Shown here one piece after another: positions 29,041 to 36,247 of a DNA stretch of 64,000 bases. This stretch comes from Armatimonadota bacterium (GTDB taxonomy: Bacteria > Bacillota > Desulfotomaculia > Desulfotomaculales > Nap2-2B). Position numbers and translations under genes: made by a program. The notes under the pieces were generated by a model, which saw only the letters and a program-made list of their open reading frames with translations, was not told the origin of the DNA and did no database searches. The stretch's first letter is position 1. Each line of letters begins with the position of its first letter. Where the stretch lies: assembly GCA_023511535.1 (NCBI GenBank), contig JAIMBK010000005.1, positions 1 through 64,000 on the forward strand, in the 5' to 3' direction.

Positions 29041-29217
29041 GCCCTCCCAGGCAAAAATTTTTTAATCCGTAAAATTTTTTGATAAATACGAAGAATGTAG
29101 GAAAAAAGTGGAAAATTATTTAAGAAATAAAAAGGGATGCAGCTATTCCCAGGGAATTATATTTAATAATACCCCCAATTTAAATCATTATTACGCAAGG
29201 AAGGTGGGTTTTTTCTT

Positions 29218-30624
29218 ATGCACGGGAAGCTGCACTCCCTTACCGACGTTTTAAAGAAAACACTGTTTTTTTTCGAAACTTTAACTCCCGCGGAGCTGGC
29301 GCCGTACGTCCAGCAAAAAATGCTGCAGGATTACAGCCCGGCTAAAGTAGAAGAAAAGATCTCTTTCTGCCTGCAGCAAAACCCTTGTTTTGTTCAAGAT
29401 AAAAACGGTTCGTGGCGGCTTAACCTGGAGGGCCGGCGGGAGAACGACGCTTTTTACGCCCTCCTGTTGAAGCGTCAGCAGCCCCTGAGCCTGAAAGAAG
29501 TGATCCGGGAAGCCGGCGGAAAACATAAAGAGAAGAAATTTAAACGGCTCATTGCCGAGGAAGCCGGCCTGATCTCCGACGGCCGGTTTATTCAACTGGA
29601 AAACGGTTTTTGGGGACTGACCGAGTGGGAGGTGGAAGCGGAGCAGTACGCCCTCAAACACCTGGTGATTAAGGCACTGAAAATGCACCCGGCCGGGCTC
29701 ACCGCCCAGCAGGTTTTTGACGTGGTCCGCGTCTGGCGGCAGACTGCCCTGCCGGAGGTGGAAAATCTACTGGAAAAATTCCCGTACTTTGAAAGGATCG
29801 GAAACGGGGTCTGGGTTTACAACCCGGTTGCCCAGGTGGCTTACGAAAACCTGCTGAAGCGGTTTTTAAACGTCCTGGGCAAGCAAAAGGCACGCTGGCA
29901 GCAGGATCGCGAGCGCTGGCAAAAAAGGATTTTGGTTCTGGAGGAGCGCTTAAAAGAAGCAACCACCGCCCACCAGGAGGCGGCCGCGGCCCTGGCGCAG
30001 CGTGTGGAGGAAATCGGCCGGCACGAGCAGCTGGTGACCCAAATGGCCGAGAAAGACCTGCTTCTTTCCCTGCGCAAAAAAGAAATCTTCCGCTACCGGG
30101 AGCACATCAACAAGCTGGAAGCCAAGGCCAACAGTATCCTGCACCAGTGCCGCCTCTGGGTGAAAAGGGCCCGCGAAAAAGAGGCGGAAAACCAGCAGCT
30201 GCGGGAGATGATCAGCAAAAACCAGGATTCCCTGGAGGCCCTCTTCACCAAACTGCAGCAATATAAGGAGCGCGACCGGGAAAACAAGGCTAAAATTACG
30301 GAATTAAAGGAGCGCCACGCGACGAAGGTGGCGGAATTGCAAATGGAGATTGTGGAGCTGCGCCAGAAGCTGGAGAAGAGCAAGAACCTGGCCGGTCAGG
30401 AAGAGCGCCGGTTGAAAGAGGAAGTAGCCGCCCTCAGCGGCGATCTGCGCAACGCTTTAAAGCGGGAAGAGGAACTGGAACGCTCCCTGCGTTTTCTCCA
30501 ACAGGACCTGACCCGCTGCCGGGAAGAGTACCGGCGGCTGGAAGCAGTGCTCAAAAACCCCCTGGTGAAACTGACCGCGAAGGTCTGCTCCCTTTTCAGC
30601 GGCGGGTTAAAGCGGGCATTTTAA
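29218..30624 (+). CDS. Triple winged-helix-like modules plus long coiled coil, unknown function
   Basis: A 468-residue soluble protein. The first 205 residues contain three similar units of about 60 residues, each ending in a Gly-x-Trp motif (DKNGSWRLN, ENGFWGLT, GNGVWVYN) and preceded by a helix-rich segment. This is the pattern of HARE-HTH/RpoE-delta-type winged helices. Residues about 215-450 are an almost uninterrupted heptad-rich coiled coil (QLVTQMAEKDLLLSLRKKE, VAELQMEIVELRQKLEKS). The C-terminus is KLTAKVCSLFSGGLKRAF. AAGGAAGGTGGG precedes the ATG. It is a single gene. It might be a DNA-binding structural or chromosome-associated protein. I do not recognise a named family. Confidence 0.85.
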   Translation: MHGKLHSLTDVLKKTLFFFETLTPAELAPYVQQKMLQDYSPAKVEEKISFCLQQNPCFVQDKNGSWRLNLEGRRENDAFYALLLKRQQPLSLKEVIREAGGKHKEKKFKRLIAEEAGLISDGRFIQLENGFWGLTEWEVEAEQYALKHLVIKALKMHPAGLTAQQVFDVVRVWRQTALPEVENLLEKFPYFERIGNGVWVYNPVAQVAYENLLKRFLNVLGKQKARWQQDRERWQKRILVLEERLKEATTAHQEAAAALAQRVEEIGRHEQLVTQMAEKDLLLSLRKKEIFRYREHINKLEAKANSILHQCRLWVKRAREKEAENQQLREMISKNQDSLEALFTKLQQYKERDRENKAKITELKERHATKVAELQMEIVELRQKLEKSKNLAGQEERRLKEEVAALSGDLRNALKREEELERSLRFLQQDLTRCREEYRRLEAVLKNPLVKLTAKVCSLFSGGLKRAF

Positions 30625-30647
30625 AGGCGGGGCGGCTCATTTTTTCT

Positions 30648-30677
30648 TTGCCGTATTTTGCAAAAATGTGTTATAAT
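30648..30677 (+). promoter_or_regulatory. Promoter of the TumE-type toxin-antitoxin pair
   Basis: TTGCCG (30648-30653), an 18-base spacer, and TATAAT (30672-30677) preceded by TGT, forming an extended -10. It lies 35 bases before the antitoxin start. Confidence 0.65.
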
Positions 30678-30711
30678 TCTAGGAAAAGGACGAAAGAAGG
30701 GACGAAAAGTC

Positions 30712-31029
30712 GTGCAGAAAAATAATCTCCTTTCAATAAAATACCTGGACGAGATAATTAGAAAGAACCTTTATGATGATTACTTGATAAAATCTCTCAA
30801 GAAGATTATTGCTTATGAGACTAGAAAAACCAGGAAAGAGCTTGAATCACTGAAAGGAGAATTAAGAGCTTACGAAACAAAATATAATATGACTTCGGAA
30901 GATTTTTATAACAAATTTACGAACGGTTTGCTGGGTGATGAGGCAGATTATTTCGAGTGGTCGGCAATATACAAAATGTATTTAAGATCTCTAGAGAGGT
31001 TGAGCATACTCGAAGGAGAGTATGCTTAG
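30712..31029 (+). CDS. Putative antitoxin of a TumE-type pair
   Basis: A 105-residue charged, helical protein (SLKKIIAYETRKTRKELESL, then YNMTSEDFYNKFTNGLLGDE and YKMYLRSLERLSILEGEYA). GTG start at 30712 with AAGGGA nine bases upstream. It overlaps the next gene by 8 bases, the usual antitoxin-first layout. Base composition is clearly more AT-rich than the neighbours on either side, suggesting horizontal gain. No DNA-binding domain is obvious. Confidence 0.75.
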   Translation: MQKNNLLSIKYLDEIIRKNLYDDYLIKSLKKIIAYETRKTRKELESLKGELRAYETKYNMTSEDFYNKFTNGLLGDEADYFEWSAIYKMYLRSLERLSILEGEYA

Positions 31030-31423
31030 GATGATCAATAAATACTTTGATGGTATTATTACAGAACTGATAACTTCAGAAATAGTAGATGATTTTACAG
31101 TTTTAAAGAGGAAGGTAACAATTGCAGACGGTTACTTGCGGATAAGGGTTGATTTAATAAAAAATCATTTCCTTGAAATAAGTATCTATTGCCGGAGTAA
31201 ACGATCAGGCGTAGAAATTGTGGATTATAGATTTCATTGGCAAGATAAACATGGTAAGTTAATTAAAAGGTGGGATAACGCCAGGCACCACCCACAACTC
31301 AGCTCTTACCCGGATCATGTTCATGTCGAACAAGATGAAAACGTATTCAGTTCGGAGAAAATGGATTTTCAAAAGTTAATGGGGTCCTTAACAAGTCTCT
31401 TTTGTGAAAGGATGTTTTGGTGA
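31022..31423 (+). CDS. TumE-family (DUF6516) toxin-like protein
   Basis: 133 residues with the TumE/DUF6516 signature VDYRFHWQDKHGKLIKRWDNA and then HHPQLSSYPDHVHV, plus the preceding beta strands LRIRVDLIKNHFLEISIYCR. Members are small toxins paired with an upstream antitoxin. The mechanism is not visible from sequence. AAGGAG is only 3 bases from the ATG at 31022. The in-frame ATG at 31031 (MINKYFDG) has more normal spacing and may be the true start. Its TGA stop overlaps the GTG start of the response-regulator gene, so it is physically coupled to the two-component system. Confidence 0.8.
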   Translation: MLRMINKYFDGIITELITSEIVDDFTVLKRKVTIADGYLRIRVDLIKNHFLEISIYCRSKRSGVEIVDYRFHWQDKHGKLIKRWDNARHHPQLSSYPDHVHVEQDENVFSSEKMDFQKLMGSLTSLFCERMFW

Positions 31424-32121
31424 CGCAGGCAAAAATTCTCGTTGCCGACGACGAAGCGAAAATCCGGGACCTGGTGCGGATGTATTTGCAGGCCGAGGGC
31501 TTTGCGGTTACGGAGGCGAAGGACGGCCGGCAGACCCTGGAATTTTTCCGGCGGACCCCCTTTGATCTGGTTATTCTGGACATTATGATGCCCGGTGTGG
31601 ACGGCCGGGAAGTTTGCCGGGAAATTCGCCGGAAATCAAATGTGCCGATAATTATGCTCACCGCCCGCGGGGAGGAAGTGGACCGCATTTTGGGGCTGGA
31701 GCTGGGGGCCGACGACTACGTGGTCAAGCCCTTTTCTCCGCGGGAACTGGCTGCCCGGGTCAAGGCGGTGCTGCGCCGCGCCCGTCCGCTGCAGGAACCG
31801 CCGGAGCTGCCGGAAGAGGCGCTGGAGTTTCCCGGCCTGATCATCAAGCCCGCCTCCCGCGAAGTTTTTCTCCTCGGCGAACCCCTTTCCTTAACCCCCA
31901 AGGAATATGAGATCCTCCATTTACTGGCCCGGTCGGCGGGGCGGGTGTTTACCCGCGAGCAGATTCTGGAAAAGGTCTGGGGGTACGACTTTTTCGGGGA
32001 AGCCCGGACGGTCGACACCCACATCACCCGCCTGCGGGAAAAGATGGCCAGAATCCCCGCCGCCCCCCAGTACATCACCACGGTGTGGGGCGTGGGGTAT
32101 AAATTTGAGGCGCCGAAATGA
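31420..32121 (+). CDS. OmpR/PhoB-family response regulator
   Basis: A 233-residue DNA-binding response regulator. The receiver domain has the acidic pair DDE near the N-terminus, phosphoacceptor Asp54 (LDIMMPGVDG), Thr in TARGEEVD and Lys in VVKPFSP. The C-terminal winged helix includes LTPKEYEILHLLARSAGRVFTREQ and ARTVDTHITRLREKM. GTG 31420 lies 7 bases after AAAGGA, and its GTGA overlaps the upstream toxin stop. The histidine kinase gene overlaps its own stop by ATGA. It pairs with that kinase. The signal is unknown. Confidence 0.93.
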   Translation: MTQAKILVADDEAKIRDLVRMYLQAEGFAVTEAKDGRQTLEFFRRTPFDLVILDIMMPGVDGREVCREIRRKSNVPIIMLTARGEEVDRILGLELGADDYVVKPFSPRELAARVKAVLRRARPLQEPPELPEEALEFPGLIIKPASREVFLLGEPLSLTPKEYEILHLLARSAGRVFTREQILEKVWGYDFFGEARTVDTHITRLREKMARIPAAPQYITTVWGVGYKFEAPK

Positions 32122-33683
32122 AGATGCGTTGGCCCTTGATCCGTTCCATCCGCAGCAAGCTCTGGCTGGCCATGCTGGCCCTGGTCGTCATTGTGCTGGG
32201 GCTGGCCGCCCTGATCCAGGCCGGGGCCATGGAAACGATATATTACCGGCAACAGGAAAACTCCCTTTTGCGGGAGGGGGAAAAACTCGCCGAGGCGCTG
32301 GTGCACGAGGAAGATCCGCTGGTGATCGGCCGGCAACTTCTCCTGCTTTCCCGGCTGATGAACGCCAGCGTCATGATTGTCGACCGCCAGGGGCGCATTT
32401 TGCACTGGCAGAGCGCGGGCCTGGGCATGGGCATGGGGATGGGTCCGGGTCCGGGCCACTACGGAATGATGAACCGGGAACGGGGGGTGCCGGGGGGCAG
32501 GGGTGCTCCGCCCTGGAGCACGGATCTGACCGGCGGCTCCGCTTCCGCATTACTGACTCCCCGCAGCGTGGAAAAGGTCTTTCAGGGGGAGCGGGTGGTC
32601 GGCAGGGAGCATAACCCTTTTTTCGAGACGGAGGTAATCGTGGCGGGCATCCCGCTGCAAAGGGACGGGCAGGTTGCCGGCGCCCTCTTTATTCACGCGC
32701 CGGTCGCCCCCCTGGCGGCCAACCTGAAGGCCCTTCAGCAGGTGGCCCTGTACGCCCTGCTGGCCGGCATCGCGGCGGCCAGCCTGCTGGCTTTTCTTTT
32801 CTCCCGCCGGCTGACCGGTCCGTTGCTGGAGATGAACCGGGTCGCCCGGGCCATGGCGGCGGGGGATTTCGGCCGGCGGATCACCCTGCGTTCGGAAGAC
32901 GAGTTGACCATGCTGGCCGCCTCGCTGAACACCCTTTCCGAAAAGCTCCAGGAGAAAATCGCCGCCCTGGAAAGGGTGGACCGGAACCGGCGGGAGTTCG
33001 TGGCCAACGTTTCCCACGAACTGCGCACCCCGCTGACCATTATCCAGGGGTACGCCGAAGCCATCCAGGACGGCCTGGCCCGCCGGGAAGGACGGGAAGA
33101 GGAATACCTGGCCAACATTTTGGAAGAAGTGCAGCGCCTGCGCCGGCTGGTGGACGATTTGCTGGACCTGCGGCAGATGGAGGCGGGGCAGATCAAAATG
33201 AAAAAGGAGCCGGTGGACCTGGCCGCCTTAGTCCGGCGGGTGGCGGACCGGCTGGCGCCCGCGGCCGGGGAAAAGGGGATCGTCTTGCACTGCACCGTTG
33301 CGGAAGACCTGCCCCCGGCTGCCGGCGACGCGGACCGCCTGGAGCAGGTGCTGATCAATCTTGTCGACAACGCCGTCCACTACACGCCCCCGGAGGGGAA
33401 AATCGAAGTAAGCGCCCGGTACGAGCGGGAGCCCGTTCCGGGGCGCCTCCTGATCACGGTCAGTGATACGGGGCCCGGCATCCCGGAGGATGAACTTCCC
33501 CTGATCTGGGAAAGATTTTATAAAGCGGACAAAGCCCGGCGGCGGGCAGGCGCCGGCAGCGGCCTGGGGCTGGCCATTGCGAAGCAGATCATGGAGCTGC
33601 ACGGGGGGACGATTGACGTAATGAGCCGTCCGGGGGAAGGGACCAGCTTCACGTTCAGTCTGCCCGTTTTTGTAAAAGGATGA
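32118..33683 (+). CDS. Membrane sensor histidine kinase
   Basis: 521 residues. The first membrane helix (LAMLALVVIVLGLAALIQAG) is followed by an extracellular sensor of about 170 residues with a Gly/Met-rich tract (GLGMGMGMGPGPGHYGMM, about residues 102-120). A second helix (VALYALLAGIAAASLLAFLF) leads to a HAMP domain (RRLTGPLLEMNRVARAMAAG), HisKA with phospho-His300 (VSHELRTPLTIIQGYAE), and HATPase with the N box (LINLVDNAVHYTP), DTGPGIP and GSGLGLAIAKQI. It is co-translated with the response regulator. The Met/His-rich tract could bind a metal, but that is speculation. Confidence 0.94.
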   Translation: MKMRWPLIRSIRSKLWLAMLALVVIVLGLAALIQAGAMETIYYRQQENSLLREGEKLAEALVHEEDPLVIGRQLLLLSRLMNASVMIVDRQGRILHWQSAGLGMGMGMGPGPGHYGMMNRERGVPGGRGAPPWSTDLTGGSASALLTPRSVEKVFQGERVVGREHNPFFETEVIVAGIPLQRDGQVAGALFIHAPVAPLAANLKALQQVALYALLAGIAAASLLAFLFSRRLTGPLLEMNRVARAMAAGDFGRRITLRSEDELTMLAASLNTLSEKLQEKIAALERVDRNRREFVANVSHELRTPLTIIQGYAEAIQDGLARREGREEEYLANILEEVQRLRRLVDDLLDLRQMEAGQIKMKKEPVDLAALVRRVADRLAPAAGEKGIVLHCTVAEDLPPAAGDADRLEQVLINLVDNAVHYTPPEGKIEVSARYEREPVPGRLLITVSDTGPGIPEDELPLIWERFYKADKARRRAGAGSGLGLAIAKQIMELHGGTIDVMSRPGEGTSFTFSLPVFVKG

Positions 33684-33689
33684 ACCGGG

Positions 33690-33784
33690 AACGCAAAGGG
33701 TTAAAGAGGTTTAAAAAGGAAGGGCGATTCGTTTTGCTCGTTTTTTTAATATCCTTTAACTCTTTAAGCCTTGCGTCTTGGCGG
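33690..33784. repeat. Imperfect inverted repeat after the histidine kinase gene
   Basis: AACGCAAAGGGTTAAAGAGG near 33690 is the approximate reverse complement of CCTTTAACTCTTTAAGCCTT followed by GCGT near 33755-33778. The design matches the GGCACAAAG hairpins but with different unit sequence. It may terminate the two-component operon. Confidence 0.55.
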
Positions 33785-33826
33785 TGAATTTTAATTAAAA
33801 AACGAATTTTTGCAGGAGATGGTCGG

Positions 33827-34204
33827 TTGTTTTCCCGCCTTTTGCTCATTTTTATCCTCGTTCCGTTCAGCGAAGTGATGATCCTCATCCAGGTGGGGAA
33901 ATACCTGGGTTTCTGGCCCACCCTGTTTTTGCTGTTCGGCCTGGGCACGCTCGGTTTTCTGCTGGTCAAGTCCCAGGGACTCTCCGTAATCCGGCGCATC
34001 AGGGAGGAAGTCCGGGCCGGGCGCCCGCCGGGGGACGCCCTGCTGGAAGCCCTGCTGATTTTTTCCGCCGGGCTGCTGTTGATTACCCCCGGCCTGCTCA
34101 CCGACGCCGCCGGGCTGCTGCTGATGCTGCCGCCGGTGCGGGACCGGGCGCGCCGCTGGCTTTACCTCTGGATCTGGCACCGCATAAGAACACGCGTCTG
34201 GTAA
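33827..34204 (+). CDS. fxsA: FxsA family membrane protein
   Basis: A 125-residue inner-membrane protein with the FxsA layout: first helix LLLIFILVPFSEVMILIQVG, second helix FWPTLFLLFGLGTLGFLLVK, a soluble loop, then LLIFSAGLLLITPGLLTDAAG (the conserved PGxLTD motif) and a basic tail. In E. coli the protein influences phage F exclusion when overproduced. Its normal role is unclear. The TTG start lies 8 bases after AGGAG. It stands as a single gene. Confidence 0.9.
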   Translation: MFSRLLLIFILVPFSEVMILIQVGKYLGFWPTLFLLFGLGTLGFLLVKSQGLSVIRRIREEVRAGRPPGDALLEALLIFSAGLLLITPGLLTDAAGLLLMLPPVRDRARRWLYLWIWHRIRTRVW

Positions 34205-34304
34205 CAGGCCTGCCCCCCGATCAGGTTAAGTTATCAAGGGCGAGGTTTGTTAAACTATACTACAAATATTTTATCCTGTGCATTGTGCCCGGTGAGTATT
34301 TTTC

Positions 34305-34313
34305 TGGTATAAT
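34305..34313 (+). promoter_or_regulatory. Extended -10 promoter before the MNT gene
   Basis: TGGTATAAT at 34305-34313, followed by a small inverted repeat, ACCTG...CAGGT, at 34316-34333. It lies 80 bases upstream of the nucleotidyltransferase start, and the inverted repeat could be an operator. Confidence 0.5.
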
Positions 34314-34395
34314 ATACCTGGGTAACAACAGGTATCAAACGTGAAGATGCTCGAGTCAAGGCCGGTTCAGGTGTTTAAGAAAGAAGGCGGTTTTA

Positions 34396-34710
34396 TTGAA
34401 CATTAGAGAAATACTAAGTGAATTTAGAGAAGAAATTACGAAATTATATGGGAAAAGGTTGCAAGGGATTATTCTTTATGGCTCCTGGGCAAGAGGAGAA
34501 GCAACAGAAGATTCGGATATTGATTTGCTGATCATCCTGGAAGGAAAAGTTATTCCTGGAAAAGAAATTGACCGGATGATCGATATAATTACAGCAATCA
34601 ATTTAAAATATGGAGCTTTGGTTTCGGTTTTTCCCGTTTCAAGTAAAGATTATGCCACGGTAAAAAGCCCTCTTTTAATAAATGCGAGAAGAGAGGGAAT
34701 CCCTGCATGA
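34396..34710 (+). CDS. MNT-type nucleotidyltransferase (HEPN/MNT module)
   Basis: A 104-residue minimal nucleotidyltransferase with the polymerase-beta motif GSWARGEATEDSDIDLLIIL, i.e. GS followed by DxD metal ligands. Such proteins are the antitoxin half of HEPN/MNT modules, where they AMPylate and silence the HEPN RNase. The TTG start has AAGGCGG upstream. Its TGA overlaps the ATG of the adjacent HEPN gene, which is broken, so the antitoxin now appears orphaned. Composition is AT-rich compared with the flanking genes. Confidence 0.85.
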   Translation: MNIREILSEFREEITKLYGKRLQGIILYGSWARGEATEDSDIDLLIILEGKVIPGKEIDRMIDIITAINLKYGALVSVFPVSSKDYATVKSPLLINARREGIPA

Positions 34711-34940
34711 AGGAAATCGAGTCCCTTCTTCAAAGGGCAAAGAAGTATCACGGCCGGGATCAGGAAGTGGAGTTCGGCCTTCGAGATTGCCGGTCATGTT
34801 CAGGGCTTCATGTCTGGGGCTTGCAGGATATCCCATTTAATGTTAAAATTATGGCACATAAAAGTATTTATTTGCGGAGGGTTTTATATGCCGGCGAAAG
34901 TAGATATGTTACTCAAAGAGATAGATGGTCTCACGGATGA
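34707..34940 (+). pseudogene. HEPN-domain toxin remnant
   Basis: The frame opens like a HEPN protein (MKEIESLLQRAKKY) and then jumps to DQEVEFGL, which resembles a stretch near the end of such domains. The central helices with the RxxxxH catalytic motif are missing, and the rest reads as unrelated sequence running into the next gene. An internal deletion of the central part best explains this. It overlaps the MNT stop by ATGA, the normal layout of the intact pair. Confidence 0.6.
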
Positions 34941-35064
34941 AGAAATGCGCGACTTTTTGAACAAAATAGCTGATCGACTCGAACTTCTGGGGTGGCTGAG
35001 GGTGGCTGAACCAGCTTTCTCCGATTGGGATAACGAGGAGGATGCCATTTATGACAACGTATGA
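34888..35064 (+). CDS. Antitoxin of a MazF/PemK-type pair
   Basis: A 58-residue acidic protein (MPAKVDMLLKEIDGLTDEEM, then a helical stretch and DWDNEEDAIYDNV) starting 6-8 bases after GCGGAGG. It overlaps the toxin gene downstream by 14 bases. The small helical form and position before a MazF-type gene identify it as the likely antitoxin, though no DNA-binding fold is evident. It overlaps the tail of the HEPN remnant frame. Confidence 0.75.
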   Translation: MPAKVDMLLKEIDGLTDEEMRDFLNKIADRLELLGWLRVAEPAFSDWDNEEDAIYDNV

Positions 35065-35392
35065 ACAGGGAGAAGTAATTTTAGTGCCCTTTCCTTTCAG
35101 TGACTTAAGCGGGATAAAGCGGCGTCCCGCTTTAGTTTTGGCTATGATTGAAAAACGTCAGGAGTTATTATGCTTGATGCTGACATCGGGAATAACCGTA
35201 AAAACGACGTTTGATCAGCAGGTGAAATCCTGGAAAGAAGCTGGTTTGCTAAAACCTACTGCTGCAAAATTAAACCGACTTTTTACAGTTAGTTATCCAA
35301 TTGTACTCAAAAAGCTTGGTCAAATCGAGAGCAAGGAGTTTAAGGAAATATTAAGCAAAGTTGTAGCAATTTTAATAAAAGGCAATAACTGA
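35051..35392 (+). CDS. MazF/PemK-type mRNA interferase
   Basis: A 113-residue toxin with the family opening GEVILVPFPFSDLSGIKRRPALVLA, whose residues form the dimer and RNA-binding surface. A SH3-like barrel continues in LLCLMLTSGI, and a C-terminal helix follows (FKEILSKVVAILIKG). It cleaves mRNA in growth control. ATG 35051 lies 10 bases after GAGGAG and inside the antitoxin gene. The in-frame ATG at 35042 is too close to the ribosome binding site. It is AT-rich compared with the surroundings. Confidence 0.88.
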   Translation: MTTYEQGEVILVPFPFSDLSGIKRRPALVLAMIEKRQELLCLMLTSGITVKTTFDQQVKSWKEAGLLKPTAAKLNRLFTVSYPIVLKKLGQIESKEFKEILSKVVAILIKGNN

Positions 35393-35454
35393 ATCTGGCA
35401 GGCACAGTCTGCTATGTTCATAATTTTGCAGGAACGGGTTTTCCAGGAAAAAAT

Positions 35455-35494
35455 GTGCCGAGTCTGGTGTACTTGACCCGGCACCTGGCTTTTT
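35455..35494 (+). terminator. Terminator after the MazF-type gene
   Basis: GTGCCGAGTC (35455-35464) pairs with GACCCGGCAC (35475-35484), with one G-T wobble and a 10-base loop, then CTGGCTTTTT. The remaining gap to 35614 shows nothing else. Confidence 0.7.
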
Positions 35495-35614
35495 GAAAAT
35501 TCACTTGTTCCTCCTGTGCAGATGTTAGTGTTATTTCCCTGCGCCAGGTATTTCAGGTTTCCCCGTTTGTTTGCCTAACTCACCGCCCAAATGCGGTTAT
35601 TTAAAGCCCCGCTA

Positions 35615-36070
35615 TTAGCTTCCCGTGGCCGCGCTCTGGCCGGTGCCGGGGTAACCCCAGCCGCAGGGGCCGAGGCCGGGACCCATGCCGCCGCCGGCGC
35701 CGCCCCGCGGACCTTTACCGCCCCGGCCCATCCGCTGCCCGTAGTATGGGCAGTTGCCCGGACCGAACGCGCCGGGATTTTCCTCGAGGTACTGCTGCCG
35801 GGCGTTGATCCGCTCTTTAATCTGCTGCCCCTGCTCGGGAGTCAGGCGGCCGTACTCCACAAACTTATCCACCATTTGTTTTCTCAAATCCAGCATTTGC
35901 TTGTGGATGGCGGTGATTTCTTTGGCCTGCTCCGGGGTTAACGGATTGACCGCCGGATTATTGGGATTTGCCGCCGGATTACCGGAGTTGCCGGCGGTGG
36001 CGGCAAGGGCCGGAACGGCCAGGGCCAGGATCAAAAGGGCCGCCAGGGCAAAGATGAGCTTCTTTTGCAT
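35615..36070 (-). CDS. Secreted DUF2680 family protein
   Basis: 151 residues with a clear signal peptide (KKLIFALAALLILALAVPALAA), an Asn/Pro-rich linker, and the DUF2680 helical core (LTPEQAKEITAIHKQMLDLR, then FVEYGRLTPEQGQQIKERI). A Gly/Met-rich tail follows with two Cys (GNCPYYGQRMGRGG, MGPGLGPCGWGYP). The core resembles Spy-like periplasmic helices, which bind unfolded protein or metal. GGAGGTGAAAC lies upstream of the ATG. It is divergent from the Ca2+ ATPase gene. The Gly/Met tail echoes the tract in the nearby sensor kinase. Confidence 0.85.
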   Translation of the reverse strand: MQKKLIFALAALLILALAVPALAATAGNSGNPAANPNNPAVNPLTPEQAKEITAIHKQMLDLRKQMVDKFVEYGRLTPEQGQQIKERINARQQYLEENPGAFGPGNCPYYGQRMGRGGKGPRGGAGGGMGPGLGPCGWGYPGTGQSAATGS

Positions 36071-36247
36071 TTTTGTTTCACCTCCTTGTGTTTAATTTAC
36101 CCGTTTTTTGTGGCAAAACTTTTTCGGGAAGGTTACAATTTTGTTACGATTCATAAGTTCCGCCGCCCCGGAATATTTATTAAAGGACAAACCTGCAAAG
36201 GACAACCACGTCCGGGAAAACCACGTCAATTGAGGGGTGAGGCGGAA

